A stretch of 64,000 nt of DNA, from contig NZ_CP015163.1 in assembly GCF_003312875.1 (NCBI RefSeq), positions 7,874,001 to 7,938,000 of the forward strand, written 5' to 3'. Both the position numbers and the translations under genes were made by a program. Numbering within the stretch: position 1 is the stretch's first letter; every line of letters starts with the position of its first letter. The stretch is from Amycolatopsis albispora. GTDB taxonomy: Bacteria; Actinomycetota; Actinomycetes; Mycobacteriales; Pseudonocardiaceae. The notes below the pieces were generated by a model. The model saw nothing but the letters and a program-made list of their open reading frames with translations. It ran no database searches and had not been told where the DNA came from. This document shows, in pieces, positions 34,491 through 43,090 of this stretch.

Positions 34491-35528
34491 ATGACACCGA
34501 CGCCGATCCGGCTCGCGCTGCGCCGCACCCTCCAGCAGGTCCGCCACGTGCGGCCGGTCCGCCCGCGGGCGGCGACCGGGCTGGTGAAGGCGGTGTACCG
34601 GCAGGTCGAACGCGACTTCGGCATGCTCGCACCACCCACCGCGCTGCACTCGCCGGCACCGGAGGTGCTCGCCGCCGCCTGGACGATCCTGCGGGAGTCG
34701 CTGATCGCCGGGCCGACCGCGAGCCGGGCCGTGAAGGAAGCCGTGGCCTCCGCGGTCTCGGTGCGCAACGCCTGCCCCTACTGCGTCGAGGTGCACGGCG
34801 CCACAATGGACGGCCTTGTGTCCACATCGGACTCGGCCGCCATCGTCGGTGACCGCATCGAGGCCGTCACCGATCCGGAACTCCGGGCGGCCGCCGCCTG
34901 GGCGCGTGGGGACGGTTCGGTCGAGCTGCCCGCCGCGCAGGCCGCCGAACTGATCGCGGTGGCGTTCACCTTCGAATACCTGAACCGGATGGTGCACGTC
35001 TTCCTCGGGCCGTCACCGCTGCCACCCGAGGTTCCGGAGAACGCGAAAAAGCTCGTGCGCGGCATGCTCGGCAAGTTCCTGCGGCCGAGTCGTCGGCCGG
35101 TGCCGGGTGCCGCACTGGAATTGCTTCCGCCCGGTGGAACGGCGCCGGAATGGGCGAACGGTGTGCTCGGTGACGCTTTCGCCCGTGCTTCTGCGGCATT
35201 CGAGGCCGCGGCCGCCCGCGCGCTCTCGGCCGAGGTTCGAGAACTGGTCGAAAACCAGCTTCGTGACTGGACCGGCGAGCCGAAGGGGCTCAGCCGCGCC
35301 TGGGTGGAACCACTGGTGGCCACGCTGCCAGACCAAGATCGGCCCGCCGCGCGCTTTGCGCTGCTCGTCGCGTTCTCCGCGTTCCAGGTTGACGAGTCCA
35401 TTGTGGAACTAATTGCCGGTGGTGACGTCGTGGTGGTGGAAATCGCCTCCTGGGCTGCTTTTTCCGCGGCCCGCCGGGCGGTGGAACTGCGCGGGGTGAA
35501 GGCGGGAAAGGAGAAGACCGCCCGCTGA
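34491..35528 (+). CDS. AhpD/carboxymuconolactone-decarboxylase-like protein
   Basis: 345 residues. The diagnostic redox motif CPYCVEVH (Cys95, Cys98, His102) sits in an all-helical AhpD-like domain (about 45-190). The C-terminal half (about 210-345) is helical and looks like a second, Cys-less repeat. AhpD-type enzymes reduce peroxides or disulfides, or act as lyases. It lies 37 nt after the membrane-protein gene in the same direction. A role in protecting cell or product from oxidation, or in a tailoring step, is inference. Confidence 0.8.
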   Translation: MTPTPIRLALRRTLQQVRHVRPVRPRAATGLVKAVYRQVERDFGMLAPPTALHSPAPEVLAAAWTILRESLIAGPTASRAVKEAVASAVSVRNACPYCVEVHGATMDGLVSTSDSAAIVGDRIEAVTDPELRAAAAWARGDGSVELPAAQAAELIAVAFTFEYLNRMVHVFLGPSPLPPEVPENAKKLVRGMLGKFLRPSRRPVPGAALELLPPGGTAPEWANGVLGDAFARASAAFEAAAARALSAEVRELVENQLRDWTGEPKGLSRAWVEPLVATLPDQDRPAARFALLVAFSAFQVDESIVELIAGGDVVVVEIASWAAFSAARRAVELRGVKAGKEKTAR

Positions 35529-35716
35529 ACCGGCCCCCATACTCGAATGCGTCAGATCGCCTCACCGGGTCAAAGCGAGACCGCCACAACCCAGAAACGA
35601 CGGTTCGGCTTTTGCGAAGGTGTCACGGGCCGATCTGCGCCGCGGCGAACGCCGTGCACCCCGCTGCCGGGGTGCACGGCGAACGTCATGTTCACGCGTG
35701 GAGAGAGGACGGACGG

Positions 35717-36511
35717 GTGAAGGACTTCCAGCAGGTGATCGCCGATCTGACCGCCGAAGCCGAGGAGTTCGACCGGCTGGTGGCCGACCTCCCGGATGCG
35801 GACTGGGCCCGCGCCACCCCGGCCCCCGGATGGAGCGTCAAGCACCAGGTCGGGCACCTGGCGTTCATCTTCAAGATCGCCGGGCTGGCTGCCGCCGAGC
35901 CCGCCGTGTTCAACGCCATCACCTCGAAGATCGGTCCCGGCGGCTTCGAAGCCGCGGTGAACGGCGCGCTCGAGGAGTACATCCACGACCCCGCCGACTC
36001 GGTGCTCACCCGCTGGCGGGCCGAGCGCGACACCGGCATCAAGGCGCTCGCCGCGGTCCCCGCGGACCAGGTGGTGCCGTGGCTGGTCAACCCGCTGCCG
36101 CCGGCCGTGCTGGCCTGCGCGGGCATGATGGAGCTGTTCGGCCACGGCCAGGACATCGCCGACGCGCTCGGCGTCACGCGTGAGAAGACCGACCGCATCG
36201 GCAACCTCGTCGGCTTCGCGGTGCGCACCTGGAACTTCGGTTACCAGGCGCGGAACCTGCCCGAGCCCGACGTCCAGTTCCGCTTCGAGCTGACCGCGCC
36301 GTCGGGTGCGCGGTGGGCGTTCGGCCCGGCCGAGTCCGGCGAGCGCATCACCGGTGACGCGTGGGACTTCTGCCTGCTGGTCACCCGCCGCCGTCACCGC
36401 GACGACCTGGCACTGACCGCCACCGGTGCCGAGGCCGACCGCTGGCTCGGCCTCGCGCAGGCCTACCGCGGCCCGGCGGGTGAGGGACGGCAGCCGGGCC
36501 AGTTCTCATGA
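35717..36511 (+). CDS. DinB/MDMPI-fold protein (mycothiol-dependent type)
   Basis: 264 residues from GTG 35717, with an AGAGGACGGACGG ribosome-binding stretch; a longer in-frame start is rejected. The N-terminal four-helix metal-binding domain (about 1-160) has WSVKHQVGHLA and a distal ELFGHGQDIADALG, giving His ligands as in mycothiol-dependent maleylpyruvate isomerases. The C-terminal domain (about 170-264) is of the wyosine/MDMPI_C type. It may use mycothiol to isomerise or detoxify an intermediate. Its stop overlaps the next methyltransferase (ATGA). Confidence 0.82.
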   Translation: MKDFQQVIADLTAEAEEFDRLVADLPDADWARATPAPGWSVKHQVGHLAFIFKIAGLAAAEPAVFNAITSKIGPGGFEAAVNGALEEYIHDPADSVLTRWRAERDTGIKALAAVPADQVVPWLVNPLPPAVLACAGMMELFGHGQDIADALGVTREKTDRIGNLVGFAVRTWNFGYQARNLPEPDVQFRFELTAPSGARWAFGPAESGERITGDAWDFCLLVTRRRHRDDLALTATGAEADRWLGLAQAYRGPAGEGRQPGQFS

Positions 36512-37323
36512 GCATCTCCGAGGAGATCGGCAAGCACTACGACGAGCGCTCGCCGATCGGCGACGAGCTCCGCGACGGCCAGATCCACATGTGGTACTGG
36601 TTCGACCGCGACGACGACGCCACGCTGCCCGAGGCCGTGCACCGGATGAGCCGCAAGGTCACCGACACCCTCGGGCTGCGGCCCGGCGAGAAGCTGCTCG
36701 ACGCGGGCTGCGGTCCCGGCGAGACGGCGGTCTACCTGGCCGGCGAGTTCGGCGTCGAGGTCACCGGCATCACGCTCAGCGCGTACGAGATCGCGCAGGG
36801 CGGCAAGCGGGCCGAGGCGGCTGGCGTGGCCGGCCGCACCCGGTTCGAGTACGGCGACTTCACCGCACTGTCCTATGCGGACAACTCGTTCGACGCGGTG
36901 CTGGCGCTGGAATCCCTGCAGAACGCGCCCGACCTGGCGACCGTGCTCGGCGAGTTCTTCCGGGTGCTGCGGCCGGGCGGGCGGCTGACCTTCTCCGACT
37001 TCAGCCTGGAGTCCGACCGGGACCCGGCGCGGGTGGCCAAGTTCGTCGAGACGCTCAAGCTGGGCGCGCTGCCGACCCTGCCCGAATGGCTGGACCTGAC
37101 CCGCGCCGCCGGGTTCGCGGTGGAGGAGTACACCCAGTGCGGGCCGCGCGCGTTCGGCATGAAGACCAAGTACCTGGAGACCGCGATGCGGAGCCGGGAC
37201 GAGATCACCGCCAAGTTCGGCGAGGCGGCGGTGGGCGAGTTCTCCCGCAACCACCTCGGGTTCTTCGCGCCGCGCAAGGACCAGATCGGGTACGTGATCG
37301 TCTCCGCCCGCAAGCCCGGCTGA
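36508..37323 (+). CDS. SAM-dependent methyltransferase (class I)
   Basis: 271 residues with motif I LLDAGCGPGETA (near 65-76), an acidic post-I strand, DNSFDAVLALESLQN (motif II region) and RVLRPGGRLTFSDF (motif III). It resembles the UbiE/sterol-C-methyltransferase-like group used in many secondary pathways. It may methylate an O, N or C atom of the product; the sequence does not say which. It is coupled to the MDMPI-like gene and followed by a second methyltransferase after 31 nt. Confidence 0.88.
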   Translation: MSISEEIGKHYDERSPIGDELRDGQIHMWYWFDRDDDATLPEAVHRMSRKVTDTLGLRPGEKLLDAGCGPGETAVYLAGEFGVEVTGITLSAYEIAQGGKRAEAAGVAGRTRFEYGDFTALSYADNSFDAVLALESLQNAPDLATVLGEFFRVLRPGGRLTFSDFSLESDRDPARVAKFVETLKLGALPTLPEWLDLTRAAGFAVEEYTQCGPRAFGMKTKYLETAMRSRDEITAKFGEAAVGEFSRNHLGFFAPRKDQIGYVIVSARKPG

Positions 37324-37354
37324 GCTGACCAAACCGTGGAAAGGACGCGCAGAA

Positions 37355-38905
37355 ATGACTGACGCCGTTACCGACTCGACCATCGCCGAACTGGTGAAGG
37401 CGTTCGCCAGCGCCCAGCCGGAGCGGCTGCAGGAGGAGTTCGACAAGCTGGCCGGTGCCGTGTGGCAGGAGGGCGTCCTGACCGAGCTGGCGCTGCCCGC
37501 GGCGCCGGTGCTCGTCGACGTGCTGGACCAGGTTTCCGAGGACCACCAGGGCCGGCTGGTGATCCTGCTCGGCCTGCTCGCCGAGGCCGAATACCCCGAG
37601 CAGGGGCCGGTCAACCAGGCGGTGCGCGCCGGTCTGGACCACTACCTGGCGCTGGTCGGCCGCGAGTCGAACTCGCAGGCGTTCACGCTGGCTTTGCTGT
37701 ACCTGCTGTCGCACTTCCCCGCCGACCGCGAGCGCATCCTCGATGCGGTGGCGGGCATCGGCCTCGGGCCGGAGGAGCAGACGCGGCTGGAGCGCGCGCT
37801 GGCCTCGCTCGACCTGGCGAAGCCGGACCTCGGCCGGGTGTGGCCCGCGCCGTCGATCTGGGCGCTCAACGCGTCCGAACAGGACTTCGACCAGAGCTGG
37901 ATCAACGACCTGTCCACCGAGCAGATCGTCACGAACTGGGAGAACGACACCAAGACCGTGTTCGGCTTCTCCGGCGCGAAGGCGTACTGGGCGGTGCTGA
38001 ACGGTGACGTGGTGCAGGTGGCGCAGAACCCGCCGACGCGTGCCGAGTCCGATGAGGACATCGACTCCAGCACCTCCGGCCTGTTCGGCGCGCACGTCGA
38101 GGCCTTCCGCTGCGCGAACTGCTCCGGTGCGCTGGAGATCCGCAACGAGGTCGTCCGCTGCCCCGAGTGCGCCACCGCGTACCCGGTGGCCAACGGGGTG
38201 CTCGACCTGACCGCCGGCATCGCCGAGACGATCAGCACCGGCAACGACGAGGACACCGCGGACCTGCTGCAGAAGCTGGCCGAGATGCCGACCATGGGCC
38301 TGTACTACGAGTCCGTGCTGCGCCCGGCCTACCTCCAGATCGCCGGTTCGAACTGGGGCGGCGCGGTCACCCCGTCCGACGAGGACGCCTACATCGCCAC
38401 GCACATCGAGCCGGTCGACGGCCCGGTCCTCGACCTGGCCGCCGGCGCGGGCCGCTGGACCACCGTGGTGTCCGACACCGTCGGCCCGGACCGTCTGCTC
38501 GCGCTCGACATGGGCCTGCCGATGCTGAGCGTGCTGCGCAGCAGGCTGCCCGAGGTGCCCGCGGTGCAGGGCAGCGCGCTCGACCTGCCGTTCGCCGACG
38601 CCAGCTTCGGCGCGGTGAACATGTGGAACGCGCTGCAGGCCTTCCCCGACGACGCGGAGACCGCGATCCTCGAGGTCGGCCGGGTGCTGCGGCCGGGTGG
38701 CACGTTCACCTGCATGACCTTCCTGTTCGGCCAGGACCCGATCTACCGGCACTTCCAGAAGTCGCACTTCTTCCCCAGCCGTCCCGCCGGGCACCTGCTG
38801 TTCGAGCTGGAGGACATCAAGGCGTGGCTGGACCGCGCCGGGCTGCGGATCGTCGAGCTGTCGGGGCCGGAGACGTTCGTCTTCTTCACCGCCGAGCGGA
38901 TCTGA
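37355..38905 (+). CDS. Three-part protein: helical repeat, zinc ribbon, methyltransferase
   Basis: 516 residues. Residues about 1-170 are alpha-helical with HEAT-like spacing. A four-Cys ribbon CANCSGALEI / CPECATAYPV (about 252-275) looks like a Trm112-type zinc finger. The C-terminal class-I methyltransferase (about 330-500) has VLDLAAGAGRWTTVV and LRPGGTFTCMTFLFG. This architecture is not a standard stand-alone methyltransferase; the helical part could hold a peptide substrate. Its stop overlaps the flavin-oxidase start (TGATG). Confidence 0.85.
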   Translation: MTDAVTDSTIAELVKAFASAQPERLQEEFDKLAGAVWQEGVLTELALPAAPVLVDVLDQVSEDHQGRLVILLGLLAEAEYPEQGPVNQAVRAGLDHYLALVGRESNSQAFTLALLYLLSHFPADRERILDAVAGIGLGPEEQTRLERALASLDLAKPDLGRVWPAPSIWALNASEQDFDQSWINDLSTEQIVTNWENDTKTVFGFSGAKAYWAVLNGDVVQVAQNPPTRAESDEDIDSSTSGLFGAHVEAFRCANCSGALEIRNEVVRCPECATAYPVANGVLDLTAGIAETISTGNDEDTADLLQKLAEMPTMGLYYESVLRPAYLQIAGSNWGGAVTPSDEDAYIATHIEPVDGPVLDLAAGAGRWTTVVSDTVGPDRLLALDMGLPMLSVLRSRLPEVPAVQGSALDLPFADASFGAVNMWNALQAFPDDAETAILEVGRVLRPGGTFTCMTFLFGQDPIYRHFQKSHFFPSRPAGHLLFELEDIKAWLDRAGLRIVELSGPETFVFFTAERI

Positions 38906-40263
38906 TGGACGTGCGGTTGCCGGGGCAGCCCGGTTACGAAGCGGCGACGGCGGTGTTCAACCTGACCGCGCCCGCGACACCGGCCGCGGCGGCCGAGGTG
39001 TCCACTGTGGACGAGATTCGGGCGGCGCTGGACTACGCCCGCGCCTTCCGGCTCGGGGTCCGCATGCACACCACCGGGCACGCGTCGCCGACGCAGCGCC
39101 CGATGGACGACGCGTTGCTGGTGAAGGTGCGGCCGTCCGGTCCGGTCGAGGTCGACGTTGCGCGACGGGTGGCTCGGGTGCCCGCGGGTACGTTGTGGGG
39201 CGCGGTCGCCGAGGCGGCGGCGCCCTTCGGCCTCGCCGCGCCACACGGTTCGTCGGGAACCGTTGGTGTGGTCGGGTATCTGCTGCGTGGCGGGATGAGC
39301 TACTACGGGCGTCAGCTCGGCGTGGCGACGAACCTGGTGCGCGCGGTGGAGCTGGTCACGGCGGACGGTTCGCTGGTGCGGGCTTCGGCGGCGGAGAACC
39401 CGGAACTGTTCTGGGCGGTGCGTGGGGGTGGCGGCGGCTTCGGTGTGGTTACGGCGCTGGAGGTCGAGCTTTTTCCCGCGGCGAAGGTGATCACGGGGTC
39501 GGCTTTCTGGGCTGGTTCGCATGCTGATCGTTTGCTGGCCGAATGGTTGCGGTGGTCGGCGGATGCCCCGTGGGAGGCGACGACTTCGCTGCAGCTCATG
39601 AACCTGCCGGAGCTGCCGGAGATTCCGGAGGTGCTGCGGTCGGGGCCGGTGTTGAGTGTGGACGGTGCCGTGCTGGCGGTCACCGAGGACGGCGTGGGCA
39701 GGGCCCAGGAGCAGGCGGACGAGCTGCTCGGGCGGCTGCGTGCGGTGGCCGAGCCGGTGATGGACAGCTGGGCGCTGACGAAGCCGTCGGCCGTGCTCGA
39801 GGCGCACATGGACCCGGAGGACCCGGTGCCGATCGCGGGGGATCACCTGCTGCTGCGCGACCTGGACGCGGCCGGGGCGGCCGAGTTCCTGCGCGTGGTC
39901 GGGCCGGAGTCGGGTTCGCCGTTCATCAGTGCGGGGATGCGGCAGCTGGGTGGCGCGTACTCGGTGGCGGACCCGGCGGGTGGGGCTTTGTCCTCGTTCG
40001 CGGGACGTTTTGCGTACTCGGGGGCGGGTCTCGTGGTCGATGAGGCTTCGCGGGAGGCGGTTGAATCGCACTGCGCGTTGGTGCGGTCGGCTTTGGCCCC
40101 GTGGGATTCGGGGTGGACGGTGCCGAGCTTTGTGGAGAACTGGCAGCAACCGCAGCGGCATTTGTCGGATTCGGCGATCGCCAGGGTGGATGCTGTCCGC
40201 TCCGCTGTCGATCCGACTGGTGTTTTCGCGGGTGACATTTCACCGGGAGCCACCGCCCGCTAG
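38905..40263 (+). CDS. Berberine-bridge-enzyme-like FAD oxidase
   Basis: 452 residues. The PCMH-type FAD domain (about 30-200) has RMHTTGHAS, where the His could carry the 8-alpha flavin bond. The usual second (Cys) attachment position reads GVVGYLLRGG, so only one covalent bond is expected. AENPELFWAVRGGGGGFGVVT is the typical pyrophosphate loop. The C-terminal substrate domain follows. Such enzymes catalyse oxidations, ring closures or dehydrogenations in secondary metabolism. It ends the plus-strand tailoring operon. Confidence 0.9.
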   Translation: MDVRLPGQPGYEAATAVFNLTAPATPAAAAEVSTVDEIRAALDYARAFRLGVRMHTTGHASPTQRPMDDALLVKVRPSGPVEVDVARRVARVPAGTLWGAVAEAAAPFGLAAPHGSSGTVGVVGYLLRGGMSYYGRQLGVATNLVRAVELVTADGSLVRASAAENPELFWAVRGGGGGFGVVTALEVELFPAAKVITGSAFWAGSHADRLLAEWLRWSADAPWEATTSLQLMNLPELPEIPEVLRSGPVLSVDGAVLAVTEDGVGRAQEQADELLGRLRAVAEPVMDSWALTKPSAVLEAHMDPEDPVPIAGDHLLLRDLDAAGAAEFLRVVGPESGSPFISAGMRQLGGAYSVADPAGGALSSFAGRFAYSGAGLVVDEASREAVESHCALVRSALAPWDSGWTVPSFVENWQQPQRHLSDSAIARVDAVRSAVDPTGVFAGDISPGATAR

Positions 40264-40281
40264 CCCGCGCCCTCTTTTGCC

Positions 40282-40311
40282 CGGCCCCCGAGCACACCAG
40301 CTCGGGGGCCG
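40282..40311 (+). terminator. Terminator after the tailoring operon
   Basis: CGGCCCCCGAGC pairs perfectly with GCTCGGGGGCCG across a 6-nt loop, 18 nt after the flavin-oxidase stop. It is followed by CTTCATTTC. This fits an intrinsic terminator ending the plus-strand operon. Confidence 0.75.
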
Positions 40312-40340
40312 CTTCATTTCGCGTGCCAAGCTGGAAAGAT

Positions 40341-40393
40341 GCAATGAATGTGGCTTTCATAGCGTCAGACGCTATGAAAGCCACATTCATTGC
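40341..40393. repeat. Perfect 53-nt palindrome, type A, copy 2
   Basis: Base-for-base identical to 13198-13250. It lies 5 nt before the end of the convergent neocarzinostatin-type gene and after the operon terminator, so it could terminate that gene. The two identical copies bracket the 27 kb with the RiPP core, enediyne-type cassette and tailoring genes. Confidence 0.85.
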
Positions 40394-40398
40394 GTGGG

Positions 40399-40830
40399 TC
40401 AGGCGAAGCTGACGTTGGTGCTGGCGCCGGCGGAGCCGTCCGCGTTGTAGACGCCGATCACGCACTGCACGGTGCCGCAGTCCACGGCCGCCGTGCCACC
40501 GCCGCCGACGGTGCCGGTGAACGACTTCTTCACGGTCAGCGGGGTGGACGCCGCCCCGCTGCCGTTGGTGGTGACGGACACGACCCCCGCCGCGTCGCAG
40601 GCGTACTCGCCACCGATGATCCCGCAAAGCCCGACGAAGTGCTCGAGGTTCGCGGTCAGCCCGGTCGCCGAGACGGTCACCGTGGCGCCGGTGGTCAGGC
40701 CCGTCGCCGGGGTCACCGAAACGGTGCCCGCGGCCGAAGCGCCCGCCTGCGAAGCCAGGGTGAGCCCGCCCGCCAGCGCGAAAGCGGCGGCGGTCTTGGC
40801 GATCAGCTTCTTCTGCACAGTCGACTCCAT
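40399..40830 (-). CDS. Secreted neocarzinostatin-family apoprotein
   Basis: 143 residues with a signal peptide (about 1-34, TAAAFALAGGLTLAS then an ASAA site), giving a mature protein of about 109 residues, close to neocarzinostatin (113). The fold markers align by eye: VTPATGLTTGATVTVSATGL at the start, SGAASTPLTVKKSFTG in the middle and NVSFA at the end. Both neocarzinostatin disulfide pairs are kept with the same spacing: Cys69/Cys78 and Cys118/Cys123. These proteins bind and carry an enediyne chromophore outside the cell. The ligand here is unknown. It is convergent with the tailoring operon and followed upstream by a drug exporter on the same strand. Confidence 0.92.
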   Translation of the reverse strand: MESTVQKKLIAKTAAAFALAGGLTLASQAGASAAGTVSVTPATGLTTGATVTVSATGLTANLEHFVGLCGIIGGEYACDAAGVVSVTTNGSGAASTPLTVKKSFTGTVGGGGTAAVDCGTVQCVIGVYNADGSAGASTNVSFA

Positions 40831-41206
40831 TCAGCCAAGTGAACAAACAAAGTGGTGGAGAATCCCGGAAGTGGATTACCGTCGGCTTTCGTTCGATTGC
40901 CGTCCGTCATCCACCAACAAAGTTACCGAAAGCCGCGCAAAACGGTCAACGGCCGAAGTTGATGAAGCAATGCAGAAGAAGGGGCGGCTCTTGGCGGCCT
41001 GGGTTCCTCGGCGGCGGCCGGGTTTGTGTCACGAATGTGGCTTTCGGGACGCCAAACGTCTCGAAAGCCACATTCGTGGCACGGGGAGCGCCAGGTCGGC
41101 TGCGCCCGGCGGTTGGTGCGCGCGCAAAAAAGCGACCCCCGGCCAGGCCCGGACTGCCTGGTCGGGGGTCGCTTCCGCGGAGATACGCGGAGATATGCGG
41201 AGATAC
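40831..41206. promoter_or_regulatory. Gap between the apoprotein gene and the exporter: palindrome, terminator, short repeats
   Basis: About 200 nt upstream of the apoprotein start are relatively AT-rich and should hold its promoter. A GAATGTGGCTTTC-type palindrome lies at 41031-41077 (ACGAATGTGGCTTTCGGGAC, complement after a CCAAA-type loop). The exporter terminator is listed separately. Three direct 10-nt copies of GCGGAGATAC/T lie at 41177-41206, next to the exporter stop. I see no gene here. Confidence 0.6.
41126..41173 (-). terminator. Intrinsic terminator of the DHA2 exporter gene
   Basis: Read on the minus strand, an 18-bp near-perfect stem (AGCGACCCCCGACCAGGC against GCCTGGCCGGGGGTCGCT) ends in six T residues (41131-41126). 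It lies 34 nt after the exporter stop. A stem with a T-tract in such GC-rich DNA is strong evidence. Confidence 0.88.
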
Positions 41207-42814
41207 TCAGCCCGCCGGGACGGCGGCTTCTTCCTTCGCCTCGGCTTCGGCCGGGGCGTCGCCGCCGTCCCCACCGTCGGCGGCGCCCGTGGCGGGGGCG
41301 TGCCGCAGCACGGTAGCGGCGACGATGGCCAGCAGCACGGCCAGCGAGGCGCTGACCGTCACGGTGACGTTCAGGCTGGTGCTGAACGCGTCGCGGGCCA
41401 CGGAAAGCAGGGCCGCACCGGCCTCGCCGGGCACCGACTGGGCCGCCGCGGCGGCACCGGCGATGCTTTCGCGAGCCGCGTCGGCCGCTTCGACCGGCAC
41501 GCCGGCCGGGACGGTGACGTCGTCCATCTGACCGCGGTAGACCGCGGTGCCGATGACACCCATCGTCGCCACGCCCATCGCGATGCCGAACTCACCGCCG
41601 GTCTCCGACAGCGAGGACGCCGAGCCCATCTTCTCCATCGGAACCGAGGAGAACACCAGCCCGGTGCCGAGCGAGCCCATCGGGCCCGCACCGGCCGCCG
41701 AAACGACCAGACCGGCCACCACGATCGCCAGCCCGCCGGGACCGTCCACAAAGGTCAGCAGCACGTAACCGATGGCGACGGCCACCAGACCCGCGGCGAT
41801 GGCGTAACCGGGCCGCACCTTGCGGGCGATGACCGGCGCCATCATCACGCTGACGATGGTCGTCGCCGCCGAGGGCAGCAGCCACAGCGCGGCCTGCAGC
41901 GGCGACAGCCCCTCGACCACCTGGAGGTACAGGTTGATCAGCAGGTAGCTGCCGCTCATGATGCCGCCGGCCGTGGTGATCGAGATGGCGGCGGTGAAGG
42001 TGCGGTTCTTGAACAGCGCCATGTCCAGCAGCGGGTGCTCCAGCGCGTTCTGCCGCTTGACAAAAACCACGCCGAAGATCAGCCCGACCACGATCGCACC
42101 GAAGCTGACCACGCCGAACTCGAGCTTGGCCAGCTCCTTCAGCCCGTAGATGACCGGGAGAATGGTCGCCAGCGAGAGCACCACGCTGACCAGGTCGAGC
42201 TTGCCGGCGTTCTCGTCCTTGTACTCCGGCAGCAGGGCCGGGCCGAAGACGACCAGCGCCAGCATCACCGGAACGGCCAGCAGGAACACCGAGCCCCACC
42301 AGAACGCCTCGAGCAGCGCGCCGCCGACGATCGGGCCGAGTGCCATGCCGCCCATGAAGCAGGCCATCCAGACACCGATGGCGGTGCCCTGCTGCTTCGG
42401 GTCGGTGAACATGTTGCTGATCAGGGCCAGGGTCGACGGCATCAGCGTGGCGCCGGCGATGCCCATCAGCGCCCGGCTGGCGATCAGCATTTCCGGGCTG
42501 CCCGAATAGGCGGCCAGCACCGAGGCGATGGCGAAGGCGACCCCGCCGATCATCAGCAGCCGCTTGCGACCGACCCGGTCACCCAGTGTTCCCATGGTCA
42601 CCAGGAAACCGGCGATCAGGAAACCGTAGATGTCGGTGATCCACAGCTGCTCGGTGCCGGTGGCGCCCAGGTCCGCGCTGAGGTGGGGGAGCGCGAGGTA
42701 CAGCACGCTGAGGTCCAGCGACAGCAGCAGGGTCGGCAGTGCGAGCACCGCCAGCCCCAGCCATTCTCGCCGCCCGGCCCGCGCACCGGACCCGGCGTCG
42801 GCGGTCGTGTCCAT
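41207..42814 (-). CDS. DHA2-family (EmrB/QacA-type) drug exporter
   Basis: 535 residues with about 14 TM helices. Typical features are LDLSVLYLALPHLSADLG in TM1, GDRVGRKRLL (motif A), and GALLEAFWWGSVFLLAVP (motif C region). It would export a drug by proton antiport. It is transcribed on the same strand as the apoprotein gene, with a terminator between them. 14-TM exporters are common self-resistance genes of antibiotic clusters, including enediyne ones, so exporting the locus product is the simplest reading. The acidic Ala/Glu tail (last 30 residues) is unremarkable. Confidence 0.9.
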   Translation of the reverse strand: MDTTADAGSGARAGRREWLGLAVLALPTLLLSLDLSVLYLALPHLSADLGATGTEQLWITDIYGFLIAGFLVTMGTLGDRVGRKRLLMIGGVAFAIASVLAAYSGSPEMLIASRALMGIAGATLMPSTLALISNMFTDPKQQGTAIGVWMACFMGGMALGPIVGGALLEAFWWGSVFLLAVPVMLALVVFGPALLPEYKDENAGKLDLVSVVLSLATILPVIYGLKELAKLEFGVVSFGAIVVGLIFGVVFVKRQNALEHPLLDMALFKNRTFTAAISITTAGGIMSGSYLLINLYLQVVEGLSPLQAALWLLPSAATTIVSVMMAPVIARKVRPGYAIAAGLVAVAIGYVLLTFVDGPGGLAIVVAGLVVSAAGAGPMGSLGTGLVFSSVPMEKMGSASSLSETGGEFGIAMGVATMGVIGTAVYRGQMDDVTVPAGVPVEAADAARESIAGAAAAAQSVPGEAGAALLSVARDAFSTSLNVTVTVSASLAVLLAIVAATVLRHAPATGAADGGDGGDAPAEAEAKEEAAVPAG

Positions 42815-43090
42815 AGAAATTCCCTCCGTAATGGTTTTGTCCGGGTCGTCGGGACAAATCGGTCACCTAACAGGATCGGTGTAGGCCGTAACGCTTCGCC
42901 AGTGTCCCGTTACCCGGCTGGACATGCGTTTTTCACGCTCGCGGGATGACGACCGGGTACCGCTCGAGAGCTTTTCGCGGACCGCTCGAAATTCGCTCGA
43001 AACGAGCGGAGGAGCGCATTGACGGAGAAGCCCCGCGGGTGATCACGCCAACAGAATGGGCAAGGTCCACAAGCCCGATGGAGGTGCGGC

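Noticed and set aside
40472-42949. An 825-codon open frame on the plus strand over the apoprotein and exporter genes
   Set aside because: It runs through a palindrome and terminator, has low-complexity composition, and the minus-strand genes are unambiguous.
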